Assembly (NCBI GenBank): GCA_016647705.1
Contig: CM028335.1
Span: 7,536,818 to 7,600,817 of the forward strand
DNA from: Eucommia ulmoides
Lineage: Eukaryota > Streptophyta > Magnoliopsida > Garryales > Eucommiaceae
Reading direction: 5' to 3'
DNA length: 64,000 nucleotides
In this document: positions 36,010-46,204 of the stretch, in pieces
Layout of the letters: every line of letters begins with the position of its first letter
Position numbering within the stretch: the first letter of the stretch is position 1
The notes under the pieces: model-generated
What the model saw: only the letters and a program-made list of their open reading frames with translations
Databases searched by the model: none
What the model was told of the DNA's origin: nothing
Program-made: the position numbers and the translations under genes

Positions 36010-36010
<1 letters not shown>
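35061..36010. other. Intergenic DNA with tandem repeats and CT/CA microsatellites
   Basis: No gene is seen. A roughly 125-base unit (TTATGGAATCC ... CTCTCTCACACA ... GAGTTCACTG) is present about twice between 35,640 and 35,875, each ending in a CT then CA run. The text at 35,235-35,370 is the second copy of the duplication noted near 34,160. Confidence 0.6.
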
Positions 36011-36011
<1 letters not shown>

Positions 36012-36060
<49 letters not shown>

Positions 36061-37020
36061 GTTAACGTTGGTGTTTGTGTGATTTTTGCACATATGTTTT
36101 CTAAATAATATGAATGTGTTAACATTAACACATGAGACCCTAAAAATATGTGTATTAACGTTAACACAAACCAAAATATCACATATATTTTTCTAGACAA
36201 CATAAATATGTTAACGTTAACATAGACGATACCCCAAAAAATATACATTAACATTAATGTAAGTGTGTTTGTTTTTTTATTTATCACATATGGATTTTCA
36301 GACAATATGAATGCGTTAATGTTAACACAGAAGATTCCAGAAAAATGTGTACTAATGTTAACTCAAACCAAAATGCTTTGATATTTTTATATAGAGAAGT
36401 CAAAAAATGTTTATTAACGTTAACGCACACCCAACTAAAAAAAAACAAATATTACAAACGGTGAGTTAACGTTTTAACACAGAAGAGAACCCAAAAATAT
36501 GTATTAACATTAATACAAATCCAACCTAAACACACATCAAGTCAAAAAGACTAAATATCACGTAAATATTCAAGTAAAATACGTTAAATATTTAAGCAAA
36601 AAACAAAATACATTAACGATAAAACCTCAGTCCAGTGGTGAAAATGAGTTAACGTTAATGCACACAAAAATAAATGAGAACGGTGAGTTAACGTGAACAC
36701 ATAAAAAAAGAACATGCAATGCAAAAACATGAATGAATTAACATTAATACACACAAAACAGATGAGGATGATGAGTTAACGTGACACCCAAAAAAGAACA
36801 TGAAATGTAATAACCTTTTAAGTTAACATTAACGTCATGTATACATATTTTTGTCTTTTTGCATAGGACAAAATGATAAAATCGTAAATAAACATTAACA
36901 AGGGGTAAGAATGAATGATTTTTTTTTTTTTAAAGAATTAGTGGGGTCTGGAAGCTTAATAGTTCATATTAAGTGGTTTGATTTCTCTATAGGGTCTCTA
37001 TAGAAGACTAAATAATAAAA
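36012..37020. mobile_element. Short MULE derivative rich in the GTTAACGTTAAC motif
   Basis: Read inverted, the right end (about 36,885-37,015) matches the left end of the large MULE at about 540-675: both have CTATA(A/G)(A/G)GAG..., TTAATA...TTAAG(C/T)(T/-)TTCCAGACCC and CCTTGTTAA(C/T)GTTTATTTACG. Exact TTAACGTTAA cores occur near 36,155, 36,212, 36,416 and 36,652, with a dozen or more variants. A T-run of about 47 bases (36,012-36,058) bounds the left side and may or may not be the true terminus. There is no coding potential, so this looks like a non-autonomous or terminal fragment of the same family. Confidence 0.72.
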
Positions 37021-39513
37021 TTCTTTTTTGTAAATTATAAGAGATGTTTATGATTTTTGGCAAAATAATAATAGGTGAGGTAAATGATATTTTAAGCCTA
37101 ATGAATAATTAATTGAGTTTTAGATATGATAGAAGTGTATTTTGAGTCGACGAATAATCAATTTGCAATATGGTGACAGGTCTCGATTCCGCAAGCAAAA
37201 CTAGACCGGAAACAGGTCTTGACTCCGTCACGGCACACGACTCCACTCGATCGTACTCGCCTATAGAAGGAGCTCCGATCAACGATCGCTTCCTCAGATT
37301 TCAAAATCACCGGCGTCGGTCGAAACGTCAAGCTTGAATTCGCAGAAAGCAACAATGGCAGCTCCGTAAGTTCTTTATCAATTTCCCTATTTCTCCCTTT
37401 TAAATCCCGTAATGGTGTTTACAACGTGCTTTGCTTCTTCAAAACTTTAATTACAGAAGCGCAGAGATTCTTCCTCCATTGCTGGATTTTACTTCTGAGC
37501 CGCCTCCTCTTTTCGATGGCACCACCAAGTATGCCCTCTCTCTCTCCGTGTCTGTGTGTGCGTATTTAAGGGTTTGAGCTCGAAGAAAAACACTTCTCGG
37601 TTGTCTGACGCCCAAAGGAGTGGGAAGTGGAACCCTCGTAGGAAACCGAATTAAAAAAGTGTTGTTTTTAAGTAGTTTATTATTAGTCTCATATTTTATT
37701 TTTAATTTTTAAAAAGTGTAATACATAATTACAACTCGTATTTTGGTCCCATATATTAAAAAAAAAAACACAAGATCCAGTACGCACACTACACTCGTGT
37801 ACTCTCGTAGTTACATATATTTAATTTGTGTGTAAAATATTTGTTAGACGAAATAAATATTACATAAATATATGTAATATAATTACATATAATTTGTAAT
37901 ATGTAATTAATATTACATAGGTACATATAACTAATATTACATACGTGGAACTAATACGCAAACAAAAATTAATTTAAAGAACTAAATCAGAATTTATATT
38001 TTAAATGAGACTAATAACATATTATATTCATTATTTAGACTAATTACTAATTATCCCTTATTATTATGGATGTGTGACTGGAACTAAAAATTGTTGATGA
38101 AGGTTATATATCAATTATGGCCCATTTGTAATGGATTACCAGGAACTATAAGGTTCGTCTACTTCTTTTCATAAACGTCCCTATTTCCTTAATTTTATCT
38201 TAGGATTAATTAGGACTAACCCATTTTCATAAAATAAATTCACATGGTCATTGGCCCAATAAAAGCTTTAAAAACCCTATTTATAACAAAAATATTAAGA
38301 AAAATCCATGATGTTTCAAAACTAACATTTTCGTAAATAAACAAATAAATGTGAGGGTTTTTACCATTTATTTTACCAGTAATCGTAAACTTTCTCTATC
38401 ATTTGTTAAATATTAGTCAACTTTTTTTCATTTTTAGTCAAAAACCACTTAATTCCCCTATAAGTAAAAAATTACTGAAATTTCTATTATAATGACAACT
38501 TTATCTTTAATTATTTAAAAATAATTAAAAATTAAAATACATAAATATCCTTTTAAGTTTTTTTTTTCCTTCCTCATTTACCTTTTTACACTAACATTCC
38601 TATTTAAAAAAATATATATATTTTCTTAAACTCCTTTCTTTTAAAAAAAAAAATTGCGCGTCGGATCTCTCTCTCTTCTTTTTTCTTCTCTCTGTTTCTC
38701 CCTCTCCAATTGTGCTTCTTCCTTCCTATTTTTTCTTTTTCCTCTTCCTCCTCATTCGCTCTCTCCCTCTCTCCAGATCTATGCAGGTGCCATCACAACA
38801 GATGTGCAGATTCGTCGCAACAGATCCTGGGAGAGAGACAGAGGAGGATGTGGATGAGTAGGAATATGAAGAAGGAGAAAGAAGAAAGTGGAAGAAGGAG
38901 AAGAGGATTTCGGTGGTGGTGGATGGAGTGGGGAGCAGGGGTGGTGGGAAGGTGGGGTAGGGATTGGGGGTATATGTAATTGTTTAAAAAATTAGGGTAA
39001 AAAGGTATATTTAAAAATAAGCGTGCTAGTGAATTTTTTTTTAAAATAAAAGTATAAAAAAATATATTTTTTAAGGACATTCATATCTTTTTATAAGAAA
39101 AAAGTGGTCAAATGGAGTGATTGGTATTTTTTAAATGACATAGGAGGTTTGTGGTTTTGTGGATAAAATGACAGAAAAGATAAGTCGTATAAACCCATAA
39201 ACCAGATTCATCTAAATAGATAAATAATTTTCTCAATTCCTATATCATTTCTCTTGGTAGTAATTATTGATATCGACTTATTTCTTTTTGATTTTTTGGA
39301 ATGAAGGGATTGCAAGATAAGATCAAATTGGTTCCTATTGATCTTCAAAACAGACCCGCTTGGTACAAGGAGAAAGTTTATCCCGAAAACAAAGTAATTT
39401 TTCCGGATGTGTTGGGGATGATAATACTATAGTCGCCATTTGGTTTAAGCCTTTTTTAAAGCAAACTATTAAAAAAAGTTACCAAACGGGCGTCTTAGTT
39501 TAAACTTTTAGAA

Positions 39514-40310
39514 TAGTGTTGTAAAAGACGGGAGTGTTGGATGGGACGTTATGACCTGTTCGAGGCGATGCGTAAGCTATGAGGTGTGGGGTCTAAGTCC
39601 CACGATTCATAAATTTTTAATATATCAAAAATATTATATATAATTAAAATATATTAAAAATAAATAAAAATGATATATAAAAAATAAATATAGATAAAAT
39701 TATGAGATGAAAAAAGTCATGAACCATAAATAGTAATTTAATTGAAATTCTTTTTTTTATATGAGGTCAACTTATTTAGGAATGTTATTAAATATTATTC
39801 TTTATTTTGTCATTTATTCTCCGACAAATAATAATCTTCTTTGAATTCTGGCTGAAGGCACGGATTTATTTTTTATTTTTTTGTTAATTAAAAAAATATA
39901 CATTAGAGAACTACTTTATTTCCAAATAAAACATAAAAAAACTTCATGATTTCACCCTAGTTCTCCTTTTTCCACCGTCATCGAGCTTTGCTTCCTCATC
40001 TAAATGATAACCTCTGCAACCCCAAATCTTGGTTGCACCTCCAGCCTTCGAGGTCTGGCACCGGCGAATCAATTAAGACGAAGACGAACACAACAAACAT
40101 ATGCAAAATTATGTTTGTCTCTCTTGATTTATCCGACAATGGAAACATAGGGCGTAAACCCCACCGAACTTTGCTCAGGGCGAAGTTGAGCGTCGCCCAC
40201 AGCATCTGGGGGCAAGCTCAGCTGGGAAATCACCCCCTCATTGCCCTAGAACAATTTAGGACCGCCCTGCCTCTGGACGAGCCCCACAAACGCCGTTTAC
40301 AACATTTCTG
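39514..40310. mobile_element. hAT-like non-autonomous insertion in intron 4 of the GSTL copy
   Basis: Absent from the first GSTL copy. It starts TAGTGTTGTAAAAGACGGG, the same terminus as the element at 48135, and its right side has CTGCCTCTGGAC and CAAACGCCGTTTACAACAT, matching the right side of that element. The exact right boundary and target duplication are not clear. Confidence 0.6.
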
Positions 40311-40680
40311 CCTGCACGAATTTATGAGTTTTGCTTTTCAGGTGCCGTCATTGGAACACAACAACAAAGTTATTGGGGAGAGTTTAGTTTTGATCAAATA
40401 TGTGGACACCCACTTTGAAGGGCCTAAACTATTACCTGATGTAAGATGTTGGAATTATTAATCTTCTCAAATTCAATCCCTTTCATATATTCAATTAAAA
40501 CGATTATGTTGATTATCTCAGGATCCTAACAAGAACCAGTTCGCTGAAGAGCTGTTCTCTTACTCTGACACCTTCAACAATATAGTTTATTCTTCATTTA
40601 AAGGAGACCCGGTGAAAGAAACTAGTAAGACTAACCCAAATTTAGTTCCACAATTCAGAAATTCATGCATTATTTGGTAT

Positions 40681-40846
40681 CGAGGGTGAGCCTTGAGTAC
40701 AATGGTAAGGTTGCTCCATTGTGACCTGGAGGTCCCCGGGTTCAAATCTTAGAAACAGTTTCTCTGTATACAGGGTAAGACTGCATACGTCTGACCCTCC
40801 CCAGACCCTGCAATCGCGGGAGCGTTCGTGCCATGGGCTACCCTTT
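40681..40846 (+). mobile_element. Au SINE in intron 6 of the GSTL copy
   Basis: A tRNA-derived SINE with the Au-family text GGTAAGGTTGCTCCATTGTG, box-B-like CCCGGGTTCAAATCTTAG and CCTCCCCAGACCCTGCA. It is flanked by 16-bp target duplications, ATGCATTATTTGGTAT (40665-40680) and ATGCATTACTTGGCAT (40847-40862). The empty site is seen in intron 6 of the first GSTL copy. Confidence 0.93.
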
Positions 40847-42017
40847 ATGCATTACTTGGCATCCATTTAGTCTGAATTTGAATATAATTTCTTTACCAGG
40901 TGGTGCTTTTGATCATCTTGAGAAGGCTCTCCGGAAGTTTAAGGATGGTCCGTTCTTTCTTGGTCAATTGAGTCTTGTAAGTAGCTTTAAACCCATGTGG
41001 ATAATTTTGGAAATTCATTTAAAAAATCCATGTTAGGTACAAGAAGTTTTTCAGGTGGGGAAGTTTCATTGGTTTTTTTTAAAGGAAAATAACCGCCTGG
41101 ACTTCTTTTTTGACACAAATTACCAATTAATACCTATAACATACAAATGAACTAAATAATCCGTTGACTTGACAATTTGAACAGAATTATCTCATTTTAC
41201 GTTTTTAAAATTTTACATGACAAAAATGTAATAAATTTTTTAAATTGATCGACTATATATGGTAACTGCTCTTTAATTTCGGAATATATATTTTCGAAAA
41301 TTATTGGGATTGCAAATGTGGAATGGAACTACTTTTCAGAAGAACAAATATGTTCCTATATTCCAAAAGGGCTACTTGGTTCATGAAAAAAAGTTGGAGT
41401 TTGTTAGGTAATTTTGGGTCCAAAACGGACTCCCAATAAACATCCTCTTTAAAATTGTGATTTTCAGGTGGACTTTGCATACATACCCTTTCTCGAGAGG
41501 TTTCAGATCTTCTTGGGAGATGTTTTTAAGTACGATATCACGGTGGGGAGGCCTAATCTAGCTAAATGGATCGAGGTATGTGTGTTTTCGAGAGTTTTTT
41601 TTTTTCAAAAAAAGAAGTGCGTATCCAGTATTCGGAAACAAAACTTAATGCTACCAAAGATATAAATAATGGGAGATCGAAGCGAAAAATCAACAATTTG
41701 GCCCAAACTTGCTTCATCTTGTATTCATATTTTTTTACCACATGAATCATTTGATCTCCTTGTGTAGGCGATGAACAAGATTGATGCTTACAAGCAGACA
41801 AAATGCGATCCTAAACAGCTTATTCCATACTACAAGATCAATTTTATGGTATGATTATCCCTCCATGTTCTTCCCTAACCTGTATAAAAGATGTCGATTT
41901 ATTTGTAATGTCAATACATGGTTTGGTTGCAGGGTCAACAGTGATGCCGGTGGTACGGTCATATGAAGATGGTTTATCTATTATATAAGTATCGGATTGT
42001 AATGTATGTATAAATAA

Positions 42018-42117
42018 CCCAAGACTTGTAATTTAACGGTTATCTAGTGTGGCTCTCTAGTAGGCGGTCTAGCATTCAAAACCCCATTCCCCAACGTTTA
42101 TTAAAAAAAAAAAAGAA
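42018..42117 (+). mobile_element. Short tRNA-derived SINE in the GSTL copy 3' UTR
   Basis: A 100-bp insertion starting CCCAAGACTTGTAATTTAAC with box-B-like GGTCTAGCATTCAAAACCC and an A-rich tail. It has a perfect 19-bp target duplication, GTAATGTATGTATAAATAA, at 41999-42017 and 42118-42136. The first GSTL copy has the unfilled site. The same family appears near 55,042. Confidence 0.9.
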
Positions 42118-42309
42118 GTAATGTATGTATAAATAAGCGCTGCTGCTCCTATCTTTTTGATCAATATCATGATGATGCCCTTTATAGTTCAAGAAGTAGA
42201 GAGGTGTATGTGATAGGAGGTGAACAGTTTTGGTGATTTGGGTTGTAATTTTTGTATTCCTTTATGTAAAATCCTACTGTATAATCTAAGATAATAAATG
42301 GGGTTGGTT

Positions 42310-42770
42310 TTTGAAAATGTTTGATTTCTCTGATCAATTCACGACAGAGATAGAATCAGAATTGATAAAGAAGGATTTGTAGACGGTGTGTCAATGATTC
42401 TACTATTATGGAATCCTTTGGTGGTTGTTTTGAGCTTTCTATATCCCTAGCCTTTTTCACACTATCCACCGTATCACCATCGACTCCACTTCGAACAACG
42501 TGTACTTGATGCATCCATCGAATAATTTTGCTTATGGTGACCGATAATCCTGTTCTCTAGAGGCTTCGAACAGTCAACATCATGAACATCGGCGCTGGAA
42601 GGGCTAAATCCCAGACCCGCAAAGAAGTCTTTGCCGATGAAGAGAATACGAAGGTGAGCAGTGGGCCCTGTTGGTCTTGGCTTGGGATTATGGTTGAAAA
42701 GGTTGGATTTAGGTTATTCATTGAGAAAGTAATTTTCAATTTTTTATCTTTATTTTAAATTTTTGACCCA
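42310..42770. other. Intergenic DNA with a possible small gene fragment
   Basis: A plus-strand frame near 42,580-42,655 reads MNIGAGRAKSQTRKEVFADE and ends at a donor-like GTGAGC. It is too short to identify and may be chance. Confidence 0.25.
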
Positions 42771-42774
42771 TTCT

Positions 42775-44100
42775 AAATAGTATGAACATTCAGAATAGTA
42801 CAACAATAACGTGAATGTTCACACTGATAATCTCTAATAAATATGATGCATTACGAGTTATTATTTTGAAATATTGCATACCTTTATAACAATATACATT
42901 AGTGTGAATGTTCAAACTGATAAACCTATTAAATCTAATGCGTCGTGAATTACTATTTCAAAATAGTGTAAGCATTCACAATAGTACACAACAGTGTGAA
43001 TGTTTACAATTAAAAGAGACATTCATTTACACATGCAAAACTTGATAATATCTCAATGTGATAGTGCATCTAAAATTTAATATTGCATCAAATTACAACA
43101 AGGGAATGTGAATATTCAAAATATATTTACGATCGTTAAAATAGAGTGTAGTGTTTGTATGTTATGAATGTTAAACTATTCAAACATTCACAACGTGTAT
43201 AACACTAGGTAACATATATGGCTATCGCGTAAATACTCACAATGATCTTGTAGTGTTGTGCATGTTCAACTATTTAGAACCAATCCTCTTAAAGCCCTAG
43301 ACTTAGGGCTTGTTTGATAATGACTTAATTTTTAAATACTGCAAATTTAAGTACTGAAAATTAAGTGCTGAAATTTTAAGTGCTGAAAATTTAAGAAAGT
43401 TGTTTGATAAAATTGTGTTGAAAATTTAAGTGCTGAATTTTTTTTATTTATTTGATAAATACAAAATTTGTGTGGTGAAAATTGTTTAAAAAGAATAATA
43501 ATAATAAAATCAGGATACCATTTTTTTTAAAAAAATTATATTAAAATTAAAAGTAGAAATTAACCCAAAAATATGTAAATATTATGTATCTTTTATATAG
43601 TTTGATTGCTTAAATTAAATTATAACAATAATTTAAATATAAAATAAAATTAAAACTATAAAATAATCTAAAATTAATCTAATCCTCATTAATCCTAGCT
43701 TTAATTAAACCCTCATTGGGGATTAAGGGTAAAATGGTCAAAACATAATTTTTGTAAGTGAAAAATAATGAAGTGTATTAAGCAAAATCAAATAAGTGAA
43801 GAGGTCTTGACTTAATTTTTTACTCACATTTTGACTTAATTTTTAAGTTAACTTAATTAATTAAGTGATATTAATTACATTTATCAAACAAACTTAATTA
43901 ATTAAGTACTTAATATAATCAGTTTTAAGTACTTAATTTTTTTATCAAACATGCCCTTAGTAAAGATTATTAGTGTGAACATTCGGAATAACATCGTGCT
44001 AGTGTGAATGTTCACACTACTTTGAAACAAATAACTCGTACAACAACATATGTAAACGTTTAACATTATTGTTGCTCATATGTGAATATTCATAAATTTG
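42775..44100. repeat. Dispersed GTGTGAATGTTCACAC-type motif cluster
   Basis: About a dozen matches to the near-palindrome (GT)GTGAATGTTCAC(AC) or its reverse occur, in both orientations, at about 42,784, 42,812, 42,902, 42,971, 42,995, 43,107, 43,163, 43,184, 43,974, 44,003 and 44,082. The array is split by a Harbinger-type MITE. There is no open reading frame of note. Confidence 0.65.
43306..43956. mobile_element. Harbinger/Tourist-like MITE, 651 bp
   Basis: Ends GGGCTTGTTTGATAATGAC and, inverted, GGGCATGTTTGATAAAAAA; the target duplication is TTA (43303-43305 and 43957-43959). The subterminal parts consist of repeated AAGTACTTAATTTT- and AAATTTAAGTGCTGAA-type text. No transposase. Confidence 0.85.
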
Positions 44101-44109
44101 TATTTTTTT

Positions 44110-44161
44110 TAAATTATACAATATGTATATCAAAATGAAGAATGTGGATTGTATATTAAAA

Positions 44162-44204
<43 letters not shown>

Positions 44205-44741
44205 TTTTACATTGAAAACACTCACAATATTGATTTATTTAGACAAGGGTTGTGACATGATTTAATGAACTTTCTATTTTATTTTTAGGTTTATAGATTT
44301 TGTAAAATGATATAATTTGTAAATTGAAGATTAAACATAGTTAATTAGTTGATATAAAAGGTAAAGAAAAAATATTTATTAGAATGTGAGGATGAAAATC
44401 TTAATTACTATAGTTTAGTTTAAGTTGTTTTTTTTTTACTTAATAAAATCTCTTGGGTTATGTTTGGATAAGGGATTTGAAAGAGAGATTTCATTTTATT
44501 TGTTCAAAGAATTTCACAAATTATTTGTATCAAATTTTTTATTTGGGTACTGTTATAAGAAAATTATAAAATTCATTCATTTGTAAAATAGGAGAATAAG
44601 AGAAATTTACAAATCTCTTCAAAACACATGTTATTTCTAAATCATTCGAAGAGAGGGTTTGTTATTTTTTTAATTCATCATCTATTTTACTTCAATTTTA
44701 TTTTTTATTTTGTAATTATATGAATTTCAAAATTATCTCTT

Positions 44742-44794
<53 letters not shown>

Positions 44795-45130
44795 TTTGTA
44801 AAATACCCATAAAAATCATATTATTAAAATAATGATGTATAATTAAAGTTATATTATTAAAATTATATTACTAAAAATAGGTAAAAAAATTATATTATTA
44901 AATTACTAAATAAAATTATATTATGAGATATGTTTTCATATTATTTATTATTAAAATTTAATAAATTTTAAAATCCTACATACAAATACTTGTCTATTCA
45001 AACTCAAAAATTATAAAATTATACAATCAAGTTCTTCACTTAAAAAAGTTATCCAAATAATTTGTAAATAAAGTGATTTCAAAATCTAAAATTTTAAAAT
45101 TTTATCATTTACAAATTTTATGGATTTACA
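44110..45130. other. AT-rich spacer with microsatellites and a dispersed repeat
   Basis: Holds an ATT trinucleotide run (about 44,163-44,203), a TA run (about 44,747-44,786) and, at 44.85-45.12 kb, a relative of the repeat at 29.28-29.58 kb. No gene is seen. Confidence 0.6.
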
Positions 45131-45136
45131 ATCTTA

Positions 45137-45743
45137 GGTGGCGTTTGGTTAGTGTTTCCACTTTTTTGAACCCAACTGGAATGGGTTGGGTTGAGTTAAA
45201 TTGGGTTGGGTTGAGAATTTTGGGAATAGAATTACGTTTGGTAATGACAATTTTTGTTTTGTGCTGAGAACAGAATGTGTTTGGTAACGATTTTATCCTA
45301 AAACTAATTTTATTTTTTTTTAATTTTCTTTTTGTTTGGTGGCGGCCAGACGGCGGCGGCGGCGGCGGCAAGGTGGCCGGACGGCCTCCGGCGGCGGCGG
45401 AGGTGGCCGGAGACGGTGGAGGCGACGGCCGGCGATGGTCGCCGGAGGTAACCGCCGGCAGCGAAGGTTGCCGGAGGTGGCCGGAGACGGCGGTCGGTCG
45501 CCGGACGGTGGCGGGTGGTGGTGGTCGGCCGGCAGAAGAAGTCGGAAGTTGAGAACTTTGGGTTGAGTTTTTTGGGCACAAAAAGAAACAACTTTTTTTT
45601 GTTTCTGGTTTCTTTAGGATTTTGAGAATCAATTCCTATTTTTTGGGTTGGGTTGGGTTTTGTGCGTTGCCAAATGCGTTCCCAACAATCAATCCCTGAA
45701 TTTTTGGGTTGGGTTGGGTTGGGAACACTAATCAAACGGGGCC
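45137..45743. mobile_element. Harbinger-like MITE with a GC-rich CGG core, 607 bp
   Basis: Flanked by TTA (45134-45136 and 45744-45746). The ends GGTGGCGTTTGGTTAGTGTT and, inverted, GGCCCCGTTTGATTAGTGTT form a clear inverted repeat. The centre (45,343-45,545) is strikingly GC-rich, made of GGCGGC and GGTGGCCGGA units, in otherwise AT-rich DNA. A second member lies at 58243-58700. Confidence 0.85.
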
Positions 45744-45746
45744 TTA

Positions 45747-46204
45747 ATTTTTTTAATTTTTTGAGTTATTGTTAAAACCTTGAGAAATGGAAAAATAAAT
45801 AAATATATATTTTGAATTTTAAAATAGAAAGAAATTAAGGAGAACAAGACAAAAGGGCTGCCGACGCGAGCGGGTCCGTAGAAGATCAAAATCGAGTTTT
45901 GGATTTGGAGACGACCGGGGCCCCAACTAAATAATACCGCAGAAGCAGACGCATGCACACGTGGCCCCTTCGTCTCGTCGACGACTCCTGCCGATTAGCA
46001 TATTCGATCGTCGGCGTCAGAAGCCATTCAAAGTAAACAAAGGCGCGCTACTTGTAATTTTTTTTTTGAAGTTTGCCGAGCTTATACACAGTCAACAGAA
46101 CAGCAAAGAGAGATAAAAATCAGTTGCCGGAGAGAACGGGGTTGCCGCTGGATCATCCGCATCAATCGACTACAAGCGCCCAGTAATCGAGCCTTTCTCC
46201 GCAG
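45747..46204. other. Upstream and presumed promoter/5' UTR region of the TBC gene
   Basis: Moderately GC-rich from about 45,850. CT-free and without an obvious TATA box. The final ~120 bases before ATG 46205 look like a 5' UTR. Confidence 0.45.

Larger units (their letters stand above)
37355..41944 (+). pseudogene. Lambda-class GST tandem copy, exon 3 active-site deletion
   Basis: Exons matching the first copy: 37355-37365, 37457-37528, 38103-38152, 39307-39393, 40342-40440, 40522-40624, 40900-40976, 41468-41575, 41768-41848, 41933-41944. Nine exons keep length and frame, and the last ends GGT CAA CAG TGA. Exon 3 is 50 instead of 61 nt: the Cys-Pro-Phe-Ala-Gln-Arg segment is gone, the frame shifts, and a stop follows in the same exon, so the catalytic Cys is lost. 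The promoter is also damaged: similarity to the upstream copy starts only about 135 bases before the ATG and the TATA box has decayed. The high conservation of exons 4-9 implies the loss is fairly recent. An in-frame ATG just before exon 4 (39302) could in principle start a truncated protein lacking the thioredoxin-fold active site, but nothing shows that it is used. Confidence 0.88.

Noticed and set aside
38654-38979. Open frames in a CT/GA-rich stretch at 38.65-38.98 kb
   Set aside because: Low-complexity translation within intron 3 of the GSTL copy; composition explains the lack of stops.
39988-40461. A 157-codon frame running into GSTL exon 5
   Set aside because: Its first two-thirds are the hAT-like insertion read through into the real exon 5; not an independent gene.
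40681-40846. A tRNA gene
   Set aside because: Box A and box B are present, but the rest is the Au SINE body with target duplications and no cloverleaf acceptor stem.
45126-45735. Long overlapping open frames on both strands at 45.1-45.7 kb (Pro/Ala-rich and Gly-rich)
   Set aside because: They are translations of the GC-rich core of a Harbinger-like MITE; there are no protein motifs and no splice context.
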